From NCBI GenBank assembly GCA_014800685.1, contig JAAVFQ010000014.1, positions 1-40,357 on the forward strand: 40,357 nt of DNA, written 5' to 3'. The stretch's first letter is position 1, and each line of letters starts with the position of its first letter. The stretch is from Bacteroidales bacterium (lineage in GTDB: Bacteria > Bacteroidota > Bacteroidia > Bacteroidales > Muribaculaceae). The notes under the pieces were generated by a model. It was given only the letters and a program-made list of their open reading frames with translations. It did not search any database and was not told the origin of the DNA. Positions 19,401 to 26,123 of the stretch are shown piece after piece. The position numbers and the translations under genes are program-made.

Positions 19401-19617
19401 TGCTACAGGTGCTGGAGCTGAAAGCCGTCGTGAATTGGGCACAGCGGTTGTCTTCGGAATGTTTCTCAATGCAATCATAGGCACTTTATTCGTGCCGAAT
19501 TTCTGGGAAACAATGCAGACTATTTCGGAAAAATATCTTTCTAAAATATTGAAGCCTCTGAAGCCTTCCGGGAAAGCGACCGGAACAGAAGAGGACCAGC
19601 TCCCCACGGATATCTGA
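16444..19617 (+). CDS. RND efflux pump permease (HAE1/AcrB type)
   Basis: A 1057-residue pump of normal family length. It has the N-terminal LPIAQYPDITPPTI signature, TM4 proton-relay Asp409-Asp410 in AIVVDDAIVVVED, and typical second-half motifs (PSSYIPQEDMGYFM, LSAQYESWTDPIAVILSMP). It lacks the extra inter-TM6/7 segment seen in the pump at 8870. It is last in the plus-strand operon, with a hairpin terminator about 30 bp after the stop. Confidence 0.94.
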   Translation: MFSKFFIQRPIFATVIAVLMVLAGLLTVFTLPIAQYPDITPPTIMVSASYAGADASTVAQTVGVPIEQQVNGVEGMLYMSSTSGSDGSYNLTMTFENGTDIDQAAVNVQNKISQIQSTLPSSVTRNGVSVSKQSSNNVLFVALMAKDPKMYDALYLSNYAQLNIVEPLSRVKGVGGVGAFGGGEYSMRIWLDPEVLRARGLTPDDVAEALRAQNVTVSAGSVGAPPEDKGNAFQYTIVSDGQLKDVEQFENAIIKTGNKGILRLKDIARVELGSNSYSAVAKINGQDAGLIGVEQLPGANALEVADGAIKELDRLSQYFPDGVEYKVVQNSTDFVKASLNDVKSTFLITTLIVMVVILIFLQDWRAVIIPMITIPVSLIATFAVMKILGFSLNTLTLFGLVLAIAIVVDDAIVVVEDCSRILNQGQLDRKQAAIKAMGELTGPIVGEVLVLLSVFIPTAFVSGITGELYKQFALTIAVSTAFSGFNALTLTPALCGLFLNPRKPGKLFIYRWFNKGFGTTLSFYKKTILVMLRKPVVAMGVFLLLSIAAIWGFMKWPSSYIPQEDMGYFMTSVQLPVGASLERTQRVVDRVSAEIQKLPEVKDVMSISGFSFMAGGSGSNLGAINVVLKPWSERGRKGSVDNVIAKVNEITAKVQEAEIFSINPPAIPGLGVSSGLQMQLLDINNLGPMEMEKALADIREAADKNNRISSVTSMYEGTVPQYNLKIDRDKARLQGLTPEALYAALAGYMGSEFVDDFEQFDRMYEVTLQANAETRSNINGILQLSVRNNDGKMVPFSSFATIENVMGEPSVSRYNMYQTASLTATPAKDVSSDDGIKAMEEIVKEAVGKNFSYAWSGIAYQETQSSTTISFVLILAIVMTLLVLSAQYESWTDPIAVILSMPVAVLGTLLGCILFGQSISIYTQIGLILLLGMSAKNSILIVEYAMDFRKTGVPIRKAAADAGVIRFRPIMMTAFAFVFGVMPMMFATGAGAESRRELGTAVVFGMFLNAIIGTLFVPNFWETMQTISEKYLSKILKPLKPSGKATGTEEDQLPTDI

Positions 19618-19650
19618 CGTTCAAAAAAGTATACTAATGTGCTAAAGAGT

Positions 19651-19680
19651 GTCGGCGAGAATGTAAAAATCTCTGCCGGC
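19651..19680 (+). terminator. Probable terminator of the plus-strand efflux operon
   Basis: GTCGGCGAGA pairs imperfectly with TCTCTGCCGGC across an A-rich loop, followed by ATTCTTTGC. The stem is GC-rich but bulged and the T tract is short. Confidence 0.45.
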
Positions 19681-19684
19681 ATTC

Positions 19685-19714
19685 TTTGCATTTGTAGAAA
19701 AGGTAGTATATTTG
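19685..19714 (+). promoter_or_regulatory. Promoter of the DUF4491 gene
   Basis: TTTG at 19685-19688 and TATATTTG at 19707-19714 are 18 nt apart, close to the Bacteroidota consensus. The predicted leader of about 130 nt carries repeat copy B entirely. Confidence 0.6.
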
Positions 19715-19727
19715 CAAAATATTTTCA

Positions 19728-19845
19728 TAAATAAGTGAGAAAAATTAATGTGCATATAAAACGAAGAAATTAGCCCAAAAGGGCAAGTTTTATTGTGCAA
19801 GAGTTTTCATCTCACATATATCGTTAAATTTTTAGAACTTACTTA
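19728..19845 (+). repeat. Interspersed repeat, copy B (118 bp)
   Basis: It begins TAAATAAGTGAGAAAAATTA and ends AAATTTTTAGAACTTACTTA, which are imperfect inverted ends. It matches copy C at 23009 almost base for base, except that 68 internal bases of C are absent between AACGAAG and AAATTAGCCC. It lies 9 bp before the DUF4491 start codon, within the likely 5' leader. Confidence 0.85.
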
Positions 19846-19853
19846 ATAAAAAA

Positions 19854-20198
19854 ATGGACAGCAACTACCAGATAGAATTGTTCGGAAAAATATGTAATTT
19901 TGAAGGGCTTACGCTTGGTCTTTGCACCTTCCTGATAATCGGCCTTTTTCATCCCCTTGTGATAAAGGGAGAATATTATTTTGGCCGCAAGGTGAATGTC
20001 TTTTTCATTCTGCTTGGTGTAATATCCCTTATCGGGTCGGTATGCCTTATGGATGCCTTTATGTCAGCCCTTCTCGGCGTAGTGGCATTCAGTAGCTTCT
20101 GGAGCATTCGTGAGGTTTATGATCAGGAAAAGAGAGTAGAGAAGGGATGGTTTCCGGCCAATCCGAAAAGAAGAGGCGCGGTAAAATCTCAGAAGTAG
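19854..20198 (+). CDS. DUF4491 family small membrane protein
   Basis: A 114-residue inner-membrane protein with three hydrophobic segments (about 17-36, 47-65 and 66-84) and a basic C-terminal tail. The tail contains EKGWFPANPKRR, which I recognise as characteristic of the DUF4491 family. Function is unknown. It is transcribed alone, and its likely leader contains repeat copy B. A bidirectional hairpin follows. Confidence 0.75.
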   Translation: MDSNYQIELFGKICNFEGLTLGLCTFLIIGLFHPLVIKGEYYFGRKVNVFFILLGVISLIGSVCLMDAFMSALLGVVAFSSFWSIREVYDQEKRVEKGWFPANPKRRGAVKSQK

Positions 20199-20220
20199 GG
20201 GAGAAACATCCGGAATATTA

Positions 20221-20263
20221 AAGTGTCCCCAAAAGTGTTGTGTTTATCTTTTGGGGTTCACTT
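20221..20263. terminator. Bidirectional hairpin terminator
   Basis: AAGTGTCCCCAAAAG pairs with CTTTTGGGGTTCACTT around a 12-nt loop. It separates the convergent DUF4491 gene and helicase region and could serve both. Confidence 0.55.
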
Positions 20264-20279
20264 CCTTTCTTGCGATGTC

Positions 20280-20711
20280 TTAAAGAGACTGAAGAATCTC
20301 TTTTACAGTCTCATCATTAGGATTAAGACGATGAGATTTTTTATAGGCAGCTGCGGCTTTTTTAGGTTCACTGCGCAAAAGGTGTATGCTTCCTTTAAGA
20401 GCGTGGGCTTTGGCTCCGATGTTATCTTTTCTTTTCAGGAACGGCTTGATAGTGTCCAAGGCTCCGGAAGGGTCTTCATCAATAATCATGATACGAGCCT
20501 TTTCCAAAATAGCGGGGGGATAATCCGGGGCTACTTCAATAGCCTTTTCTATGAATAATCTCTCTTTATCCCAGTTTTCGGCTGAGAAGTATTCTCTTGC
20601 ACGTTCGAGGTATTCATCAGCTACCTTGCGAAGCTTGGATTTAAGCGTACGATTTTCATTTCTTAAGGAATTGATTATGCTTAGCCTGACACCCAGAAGT
20701 CTGCGAGCAGC
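20280..20711 (-). pseudogene. Severed TPR-like C-terminal part of the helicase
   Basis: Directly after the helicase TAA (20714-20712) the same frame stays open for 143 codons to a TAA before 20280. It starts AARRLLGVRLSIINSLRNEN and contains helical TPR-like pairs (EYLERAREYFSAENWDKERL, LLRSEPKKAAAAYKKSHRLN). It has no ATG or obvious start of its own near the junction; a TTG at 20507 would give only 75 residues. The helicase C-terminus before the stop also has a TPR-like pair, so this reads as one gene of about 634 residues split by one nonsense codon. A sequencing error is possible. Confidence 0.75.
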
Positions 20712-22184
20712 TTAGCTCATAAGATCATTGCGATAACAGAGTGCGCTGTAGAATGATTCCACGGCAGCAGATAAGTCTCCGTATTCAAAATTGCGGCGCG
20801 CCTCAGCGTAATATTTGTCAGCCATAGAGTTGATAAAAGCACGTTGCATTTCCTCCTTGTCATTAAAACGGCGACTGAACTCCACAGCGCTATCGCTGAC
20901 CATTATATCTTTCCCTGAAATGGGAGTCTTAATATTAATTCCTTCCAGTGAAGTGCAGCGACTGAGGGCGACGTAGGTCTGGCCGGGGGAGAAAGCACCC
21001 CCTTCCATGTCGATGGTGACGTGATTGAAAGTAAGTCCCTGACTTTTATGAATGGTTAGCGCCCACGCCGGTCTTACGGGATATTGCGTGAAAATGCCGA
21101 GCACCTGCTGCTTCACGCAGTTCTCCTTTTCATCGTAATAGTACTTCATGTTTTCCCACTGCGAGGGCTCGAGATCATATATTTGTCCGTCTTCGAGAGT
21201 TATGGTGATGTCCTTCTCATTGATGTCAATGATATGTGCAAGAGTCCCATTGACCCATCTTTTTTCTTTGTCATTTCTAATGAGCATAACCTGCGCTCCC
21301 TTTTTGAGAGTCAACTCCAACTCAGTAGGGAGGAGCGGGTCAGGAAAATTTCCGGTCACTTCACCTTTAAATGTGAAAGCCTTCGTTTTCAGGCGGGACA
21401 TTCGTATCTGATTGATGCTGTCGGCAGTTTCTCTGCGGCATGTAAGCGTTATCGCAAAATCTGAATTATTATCAGAAGAAGCAGCTACCGGATGATTGTT
21501 GATTCTCTCCAAGTCATTATCGGTAGCAGCATTTATGCGCAGCCGGTCCAGCATATTTACGAAGTCGGAATCTGCCTGCCTGTAGACCTTCTTTAATTCG
21601 ATAGGGAGCAGAGGCGTCTCACGAAATACCGCTGCATTAAAAAAATAGAAATTGTCGTAATATCTCTCCAGGATAGCAGCCGAATCAGCCGTAATCACCG
21701 GCTCAAGCTGGAAGACGTCGCCAACAAAGAGCAGTTGCTTACCACCGAATGGGAGTTTCGGCTGCTTCATAATATATCTTAGCACACGGTCGATAAAGTC
21801 AATAATGTCCGGTCTTACCATGGAGACTTCATCAATTATGATGAGTTTCACATTGCGCAGGATAGCTCTCTTACGTCGAGAGTATTTAAGAGATTTTGCA
21901 ATTCTGCGAGTGGAATATTCCGGGTCGTCAGGAGGTAAGGGTCTCAGAGGAATCTGGAAGAAACTGTGTAGCGTCATTCCACCGACGTTGACGGCCGCCA
22001 CACCGGTAGGCGCAAGCACTATATGTTCCTTGCCTATGTTGTGGCAGATATATCTCAGAAAAGTAGACTTACCGGTGCCGGCCTTTCCCGTGAGGAACAG
22101 GCTTCTATCGGTCTGCTTGAGAATCCGCCATGCCTGGCGAAACTCTTCGTTGTCAAGGTCTATATTCTCAGGAATTTCAAGCAT
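20712..22184 (-). CDS. Pif1/RecD-like superfamily 1 helicase, C-terminally truncated
   Basis: A 490-residue SF1B DNA helicase-like ATPase. It has Walker A GKAGTGKST at about 37-45, Walker B LIIDEVSMV at about 114-122, a GDVFQLEPV motif III, then the C-terminal motifs LTIHKSQGLTF and GQTYVALSRCTSLEGI (motif VI). All core helicase motifs are present, so the truncated protein could still hydrolyse ATP. The last 45 residues begin a TPR-like region that is cut by an in-frame TAA, with the rest following in frame to 20280. A role in replication-fork or structured-DNA processing is inferred from the family only. Confidence 0.88.
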   Translation of the reverse strand: MLEIPENIDLDNEEFRQAWRILKQTDRSLFLTGKAGTGKSTFLRYICHNIGKEHIVLAPTGVAAVNVGGMTLHSFFQIPLRPLPPDDPEYSTRRIAKSLKYSRRKRAILRNVKLIIIDEVSMVRPDIIDFIDRVLRYIMKQPKLPFGGKQLLFVGDVFQLEPVITADSAAILERYYDNFYFFNAAVFRETPLLPIELKKVYRQADSDFVNMLDRLRINAATDNDLERINNHPVAASSDNNSDFAITLTCRRETADSINQIRMSRLKTKAFTFKGEVTGNFPDPLLPTELELTLKKGAQVMLIRNDKEKRWVNGTLAHIIDINEKDITITLEDGQIYDLEPSQWENMKYYYDEKENCVKQQVLGIFTQYPVRPAWALTIHKSQGLTFNHVTIDMEGGAFSPGQTYVALSRCTSLEGINIKTPISGKDIMVSDSAVEFSRRFNDKEEMQRAFINSMADKYYAEARRNFEYGDLSAAVESFYSALCYRNDLMS

Positions 22185-22295
22185 AGTAGGGAGGGCGGAT
22201 TTTAAGTGGAAAACTACGTCAGTATGAAAAGTTGCAGCAACAGTTCAAGCCCCTGAGCTTTTGAGCAGAAGTAGCAGAAAGCAAAGGAGGGAAAG

Positions 22296-22326
22296 CAAAA
22301 AGAGCGAGTCGCCAAGACTCACTCTC
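22296..22326 (-). terminator. Terminator of the tRNA-Arg transcript
   Basis: The minus strand reads AGAGTGAGTC, 5-nt loop, GACTCGCTCT, then TTTTTGC. This is a strong stem-loop with a U tract immediately after the second tRNA. Confidence 0.75.
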
Positions 22327-22330
22327 TCTG

Positions 22331-22404
22331 TGATTCGCACAGGATTCAAACCTGTAACCTTCTGATCCGTAGTCAGATGCTCTATTCAGTTGAGCTAGCG
22401 AACC
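22331..22404 (-). tRNA. tRNA-Arg (anticodon ACG), second in tandem
   Basis: A 74-nt cloverleaf: acceptor GGTTCGC pairs with GCGAATC (one G-T), discriminator A, anticodon loop CTACGGA giving ACG, T-loop GGTTTGAATCC. CCA is not encoded. It is identical in sequence to the copy at 22479-22552. It reads CGN arginine codons after A34-to-inosine editing. Confidence 0.95.
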
Positions 22405-22478
22405 GTTTGCCGTTTAGCACTGTTGTTTTGTTGTTGTTTCAATTTCGCCTCAAATGGCGAGTCGAAAAGGGTTCTATG

Positions 22479-22552
22479 TGATTCGCACAGGATTCAAACC
22501 TGTAACCTTCTGATCCGTAGTCAGATGCTCTATTCAGTTGAGCTAGCGAACC
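22479..22552 (-). tRNA. tRNA-Arg (anticodon ACG), first in tandem
   Basis: The 74-nt sequence equals that of 22331-22404. The two copies are spaced 148 bp apart and probably share one transcript from the promoter at 22574, ending at the hairpin at 22296. Confidence 0.95.
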
Positions 22553-22573
22553 GTTGTTTCTCGTTTGCGAATG

Positions 22574-22604
22574 CAAAGTTACAACCTTTTTGAGGGAAAT
22601 GCAA
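22574..22604 (-). promoter_or_regulatory. Promoter of the tandem tRNA-Arg genes
   Basis: The minus strand has TTG (22604-22602), 20 nt, then TAACTTTG (22581-22574), ending 21 bp before the first tRNA. Confidence 0.6.
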
Positions 22605-22622
22605 GTTTTTTTGCAAAAATTT

Positions 22623-23000
22623 TTAAAATATTTTTCTTACGGAAGCGCTTCCTATGAGTCCTGAGATAGGAGGCGAGAGTTTAACTATCTTTATTTCACC
22701 CGATTGGATAAACGGCCATTTTGTTCGCACCTTCTCCTCAATTCTTACGCATACGTGCTCTAATAAGCGTGAAGGAGTGTCAAACTCACTCTTTACGACG
22801 TCGTAGAGGTCTGCGTAGGAGACGGTGTCGGCGAGAAGATCTTCATGAATTCCGGCGGGTGTAGGTATGATGATCCTTACTGTGACTTCAAAATCATTCC
22901 CTACGATGTTTTCCTGCGGCATCACTCCGTGATTTCCCCGGAGACGAATATTCTCCAGAGAAATCTCGAAGCAATTACTTAGAGTGGAAGTAGGATTCAT
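22623..23000 (-). CDS. folB: Dihydroneopterin aldolase
   Basis: A 125-residue enzyme of folate synthesis that cleaves 7,8-dihydroneopterin to 6-hydroxymethyl-dihydropterin and glycolaldehyde in the cytoplasm. Family motifs are RGNHGVMPQE (substrate loop), DTVSYADLYDVV, RLLEHVCVRI and the Lys in VKLSPPISG. The ATG at 23000 is chosen because the longer frame adds 45 residues unlike the family, encoded by repeat copy C. It follows rpiB on the same strand with the 186-bp repeat between them. Confidence 0.9.
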   Translation of the reverse strand: MNPTSTLSNCFEISLENIRLRGNHGVMPQENIVGNDFEVTVRIIIPTPAGIHEDLLADTVSYADLYDVVKSEFDTPSRLLEHVCVRIEEKVRTKWPFIQSGEIKIVKLSPPISGLIGSASVRKIF

Positions 23001-23008
23001 TTTACAGG

Positions 23009-23194
23009 TAAGTAAGTGAGAAAAATTAATGTAGATATAAAACGAAGTAATTTTGGAGATAATTTTACGTTGAAGCGAAAGAAGATAAAGGCATATCTGA
23101 CTGAGAGACAACGGGAAATTAGCCCAAAAGGACAAGTTTTATAGTACAAAAGTTTTCATCTCACTCATATCGTTTAATTTTTAGAACTTACTTA
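23009..23194 (+). repeat. Interspersed repeat, copy C (186 bp, fullest copy)
   Basis: The ends TAAGTAAGTGAGAAAAATTA and AATTTTTAGAACTTACTTA are imperfect inverted repeats of about 24 bp. The interior carries the blocks AACGAAGTAATTTTGGAGAT, TCTGACTGAGAGAC and GGGAAATTAGCCCAAAAGG. It fills the space between rpiB and folB, ends 8 bp before the folB ATG, and its right end encodes the final residues and stop codon of rpiB. Copy B is this sequence minus 68 bp; A and D are diverged copies. Confidence 0.85.
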
Positions 23195-23615
23195 TCTTTT
23201 CTATGCGTCTTTCATGGCGCCCACCTTCAAATTCAGCATTCAGGTAGGCATCGACAATTCTGAAAGCCTCCTCTTCGGAAATGAACCGAGCGGGGAGCAC
23301 GAGAAAATTCGCATTATTATGCTGACGAGTCAGTGCGGCTACTTCGGGTATCCAGCAGAGGCCGGCGCGGATACCCTGATGCTTATTAAGGGTAATTTGC
23401 ATTCCTTCGCCACTGCCACACATACCTATACCAAAATCACAGGTGCCGTTTTCAACTGCCAGAGCGGCCGGATGAGCAAAATCGGGATAGTCACATGACT
23501 CCTCTGAGTGAGTGCCAAAGTCTTCCACTTCGTATCCCTTGTCGGATACGTACTTCTTAATTACTTCCTTTAGTTGATAGCCGGCATGATCGCTGGCGAA
23601 TGCTATCTTTTTCAT
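23181..23615 (-). CDS. rpiB: Ribose-5-phosphate isomerase B
   Basis: A 144-residue RpiB/LacAB-type isomerase that interconverts ribose-5-phosphate and ribulose-5-phosphate in the pentose phosphate pathway. Motifs are FASDHAGYQLKE at the start, the catalytic Cys in GIGMCGSGEG (about residue 70), RQHNNAN with the conserved His, and the phosphate-binding GGRHERRIEKI near the end. The last four codons (ISKF) and the TAA lie within the terminal repeat of copy C, so insertion of the repeat appears to have set the C-terminus. The active site is intact. Confidence 0.92.
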   Translation of the reverse strand: MKKIAFASDHAGYQLKEVIKKYVSDKGYEVEDFGTHSEESCDYPDFAHPAALAVENGTCDFGIGMCGSGEGMQITLNKHQGIRAGLCWIPEVAALTRQHNNANFLVLPARFISEEEAFRIVDAYLNAEFEGGRHERRIEKISKF

Positions 23616-23697
23616 TTATGTTTGAATTTATGTGAATGTTGTCGAAAGAATCATCTCCGGGTGATGACGTGGAGAAGAGGCATTTGTGATTAAAAAA

Positions 23698-24840
23698 TCA
23701 GGCTTCTTTCTGCAAATGAACATCGAGCTGAGGGAACGGGAACGAGAATCCGTGCTCAGGCAGTTCCTTATAAAAGCGTTGATTCATCTGGAAATATAGA
23801 GGCCAATAGAATTCCGATCTCGTCCATGCACGAACCGTTATGTTTATGCTGCTATCGGCGAGTTCACTAAGTCCCACGAACGGGCTTCTGTCAACTTTAA
23901 TAGGGAGGCCGGCATTCATCAACTCCTTATCATGGAGCGCAGTCTGCAGAGCCTCTCTGCGCTGTTTGCGTCTTTTGGCAAATCGAGTCCAGAAACCCTC
24001 TTTGACCGGAACCTCGTCTTCTTTATTGGAATTCTGACTATCTTCGCTTGGCTCTGGTTTAGCAGTAGCCTCCAACCGATGTGCTTCATACTCCTCAACA
24101 TATTTTTTTATCACTCTATCGTCAGAGTCAAGCATTTCAAGAATCACGTTGCGTGCGCTTTCGAAGTCGTTGCCGTAGGAAAGTCCGATAGTCCAGTCTA
24201 CTCTTCGATACTGCTCCAGTGAATAATTATTAATCGAGCCGGTGGAAAGTCCGCCATTAGGTATTATAATGGCTTTGTTGTCAACGGTATTTATTATGGT
24301 GTGGAAAATCTGTATGGCCTTAACGGTACCCGTAAATCCTTGAGCCTCTATATAGTCACCTACCTTATATGGCTTTAGTAGAAGAATCAGGACTCCACCT
24401 GCAAAATTTTGCAAAGTGCCGGAGAGTGCCATACCGATAGCTACACCGGCAGATGCAAATAGTGCTAAGAATGAGCTTGTCTCTATGCCGAGGATGCCGA
24501 TAACCGTTATTATAAGTATGAAGTAGAGTACTATGCGAATGAGCGATAGCACGAAAGTGGAGAGAGAAGCATCCACATGCCTGTTGACAAGCAGTGTTCT
24601 CGTCACTTTATATATTTTGCGTATTATAAGTTTCCCAACGTAAAAGACGGCTATCGCTATTAAAAGTTTGAAGGCGAAGTCTACCATCGAATTGGCGAGC
24701 TTTGATATAGCATCGTCAAATGAAAGCCCCTCAAACATTTTGAAGGTCTTTCCGGCTCCCTCAGTGGTGTCCGGAAGTGGAATAACGGGCATGTCGGTCT
24801 GGACATGCATCAGTGTGCTGATTAATATTAAAGGTGACAT
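23698..24840 (-). CDS. MscS-family mechanosensitive ion channel
   Basis: A 380-residue small-conductance mechanosensitive channel homologue that would release solutes on osmotic downshock. There are three membrane segments in the first 150 residues, with the pore-lining TM3-like helix FASAGVAIGMALSGTLQNFA. The beta domain PYKVGDYIEAQGFTGTV and the conserved IIIPNGGLSTGSINNYS follow. A charged insertion (about residues 265-320, rich in Glu, Lys and Arg) interrupts the cytoplasmic vestibule domain. ATG 24840 is preferred over a TTG four codons upstream. It begins 18 bp after the clostripain-like gene and is likely co-transcribed with it. Confidence 0.9.
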   Translation of the reverse strand: MSPLILISTLMHVQTDMPVIPLPDTTEGAGKTFKMFEGLSFDDAISKLANSMVDFAFKLLIAIAVFYVGKLIIRKIYKVTRTLLVNRHVDASLSTFVLSLIRIVLYFILIITVIGILGIETSSFLALFASAGVAIGMALSGTLQNFAGGVLILLLKPYKVGDYIEAQGFTGTVKAIQIFHTIINTVDNKAIIIPNGGLSTGSINNYSLEQYRRVDWTIGLSYGNDFESARNVILEMLDSDDRVIKKYVEEYEAHRLEATAKPEPSEDSQNSNKEDEVPVKEGFWTRFAKRRKQRREALQTALHDKELMNAGLPIKVDRSPFVGLSELADSSINITVRAWTRSEFYWPLYFQMNQRFYKELPEHGFSFPFPQLDVHLQKEA

Positions 24841-24858
24841 AAGAGGTCTCAAGGAATA

Positions 24859-26052
24859 TTACTGTCCGTTCATAATACGTTTGTACCAGTCGAGTGAGCG
24901 ATAATACTCATCATGGGTGGTATATACTTTATAGGCGTGAGCTGAGATGCCGCTATAGTTTTCCGGATCGATTTCTTTTCCGGAGAAGTTCTTGGCAGAG
25001 CATGCTTTGTAGATAACGAAGTCAGCCATCGCTCTATCCAATTCAGTTTCATCAAAATCCGGACTCTTGGCTCCGATACGCTTCGTTAGCTGAACGAAAT
25101 CGAAGTAAGGCCCGTAAGAGAAACGGGAATATTTCTGCAGGTCAAGCGTTTTAACGAGCGTAAAATTGGAGTTCGCTTTTTCGCAAGCATCGGACACGGC
25201 TTCAATTTTAGAAAGATCCATGACGGCCACAGTGCATGCGAGTCTCTGGAAGTTGTAGAAATTGAAAGTCTCTTTTGCCGCCTCTATCAAGTCGGCGTCA
25301 GGCTTCATTACGAGGGGAATGACACTTTCGTAGGGGGCACCGTATGAATAAATTTCAGTAGGATAGGCCACCATAAAGTTAGCTTTATTTCGAAGCTGAT
25401 ATATTACTTCGATAGAACTCATGAAGCAATTGTCAAACCAAATGAAGTCAAACGTATTGTCGGGAAGAGCTGAGGCCATTTCGTCAATGTCCATCCAGTC
25501 TGAGACACCGGTGGTCTGGTCACCGCCGTATGCATAAAGCATTGGAGGCTGTGCCTGATTAAGGGGGAGAGGAGTGTGTTCGGAATATTCCGGCTCCCAT
25601 GAAGACCCATGAGCCCAGAAAAAGAGGCCGTAAGATTGCGCAGGGCGCAATTCCATGGCATCTTCAATTACCTCCGTGAGCCTGCGCGGATCAGTGGAAA
25701 GAGTCTGATTATCATATTCTTTAATTATGGTAAAATCCATGCCGGCGTCTGTACTGGTGGCTTCAAGCAACGCTACGTCTCCTGAGCGGAATACTCTATA
25801 TACGAGGAGGCTATACTCCTCTGGGTCAATCTGTTTCATGCCATCAAGCATTTCTTCAGAATCATCATAAAAGTCAGAAACGAGATTATTACTTGCTATA
25901 GCATAAACGAGAATTGTACGTTTGCGTCCCGGTTGCTCAGGGTTGGGTGTGGGCTCCGGTTCCGGGGCAGGGGAAGGCTCGTCGCCGCTGCAGGCAGCCA
26001 TGAAACACGCCGCAAGAAACAGTTGAATCGTATAGAATATAAACTTTTTCAT
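24859..26052 (-). CDS. Clostripain-like (C11) cysteine peptidase lipoprotein
   Basis: A 397-residue predicted surface or periplasmic lipoprotein. The signal ends at lipobox FMAAC (Cys21), followed by a Pro/Glu-rich spacer (APEPEPTPNPEQPG). The peptidase C11 core follows: His148 in FFWAHGSSW and Cys209 in FIWFDNCFMSSIEV form the expected dyad. Members cleave after basic residues, and many are self-processed. The substrate here is unknown. It is divergent from the DUF4886 gene with a 71-bp gap, and the mscS-type gene follows closely. Confidence 0.85.
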   Translation of the reverse strand: MKKFIFYTIQLFLAACFMAACSGDEPSPAPEPEPTPNPEQPGRKRTILVYAIASNNLVSDFYDDSEEMLDGMKQIDPEEYSLLVYRVFRSGDVALLEATSTDAGMDFTIIKEYDNQTLSTDPRRLTEVIEDAMELRPAQSYGLFFWAHGSSWEPEYSEHTPLPLNQAQPPMLYAYGGDQTTGVSDWMDIDEMASALPDNTFDFIWFDNCFMSSIEVIYQLRNKANFMVAYPTEIYSYGAPYESVIPLVMKPDADLIEAAKETFNFYNFQRLACTVAVMDLSKIEAVSDACEKANSNFTLVKTLDLQKYSRFSYGPYFDFVQLTKRIGAKSPDFDETELDRAMADFVIYKACSAKNFSGKEIDPENYSGISAHAYKVYTTHDEYYRSLDWYKRIMNGQ

Positions 26053-26123
26053 TCCTATTTATGTAGTAAGATATGTGGTGGCTGTTAACGTTACTATAAA
26101 CCATTATATCTAACGAATTAGCA

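Noticed and set aside
23001..23135. 45-residue N-terminal extension of FolB
   Set aside because: The extension is encoded by repeat copy C, is unlike FolB, and a normal ATG is present at 23000.
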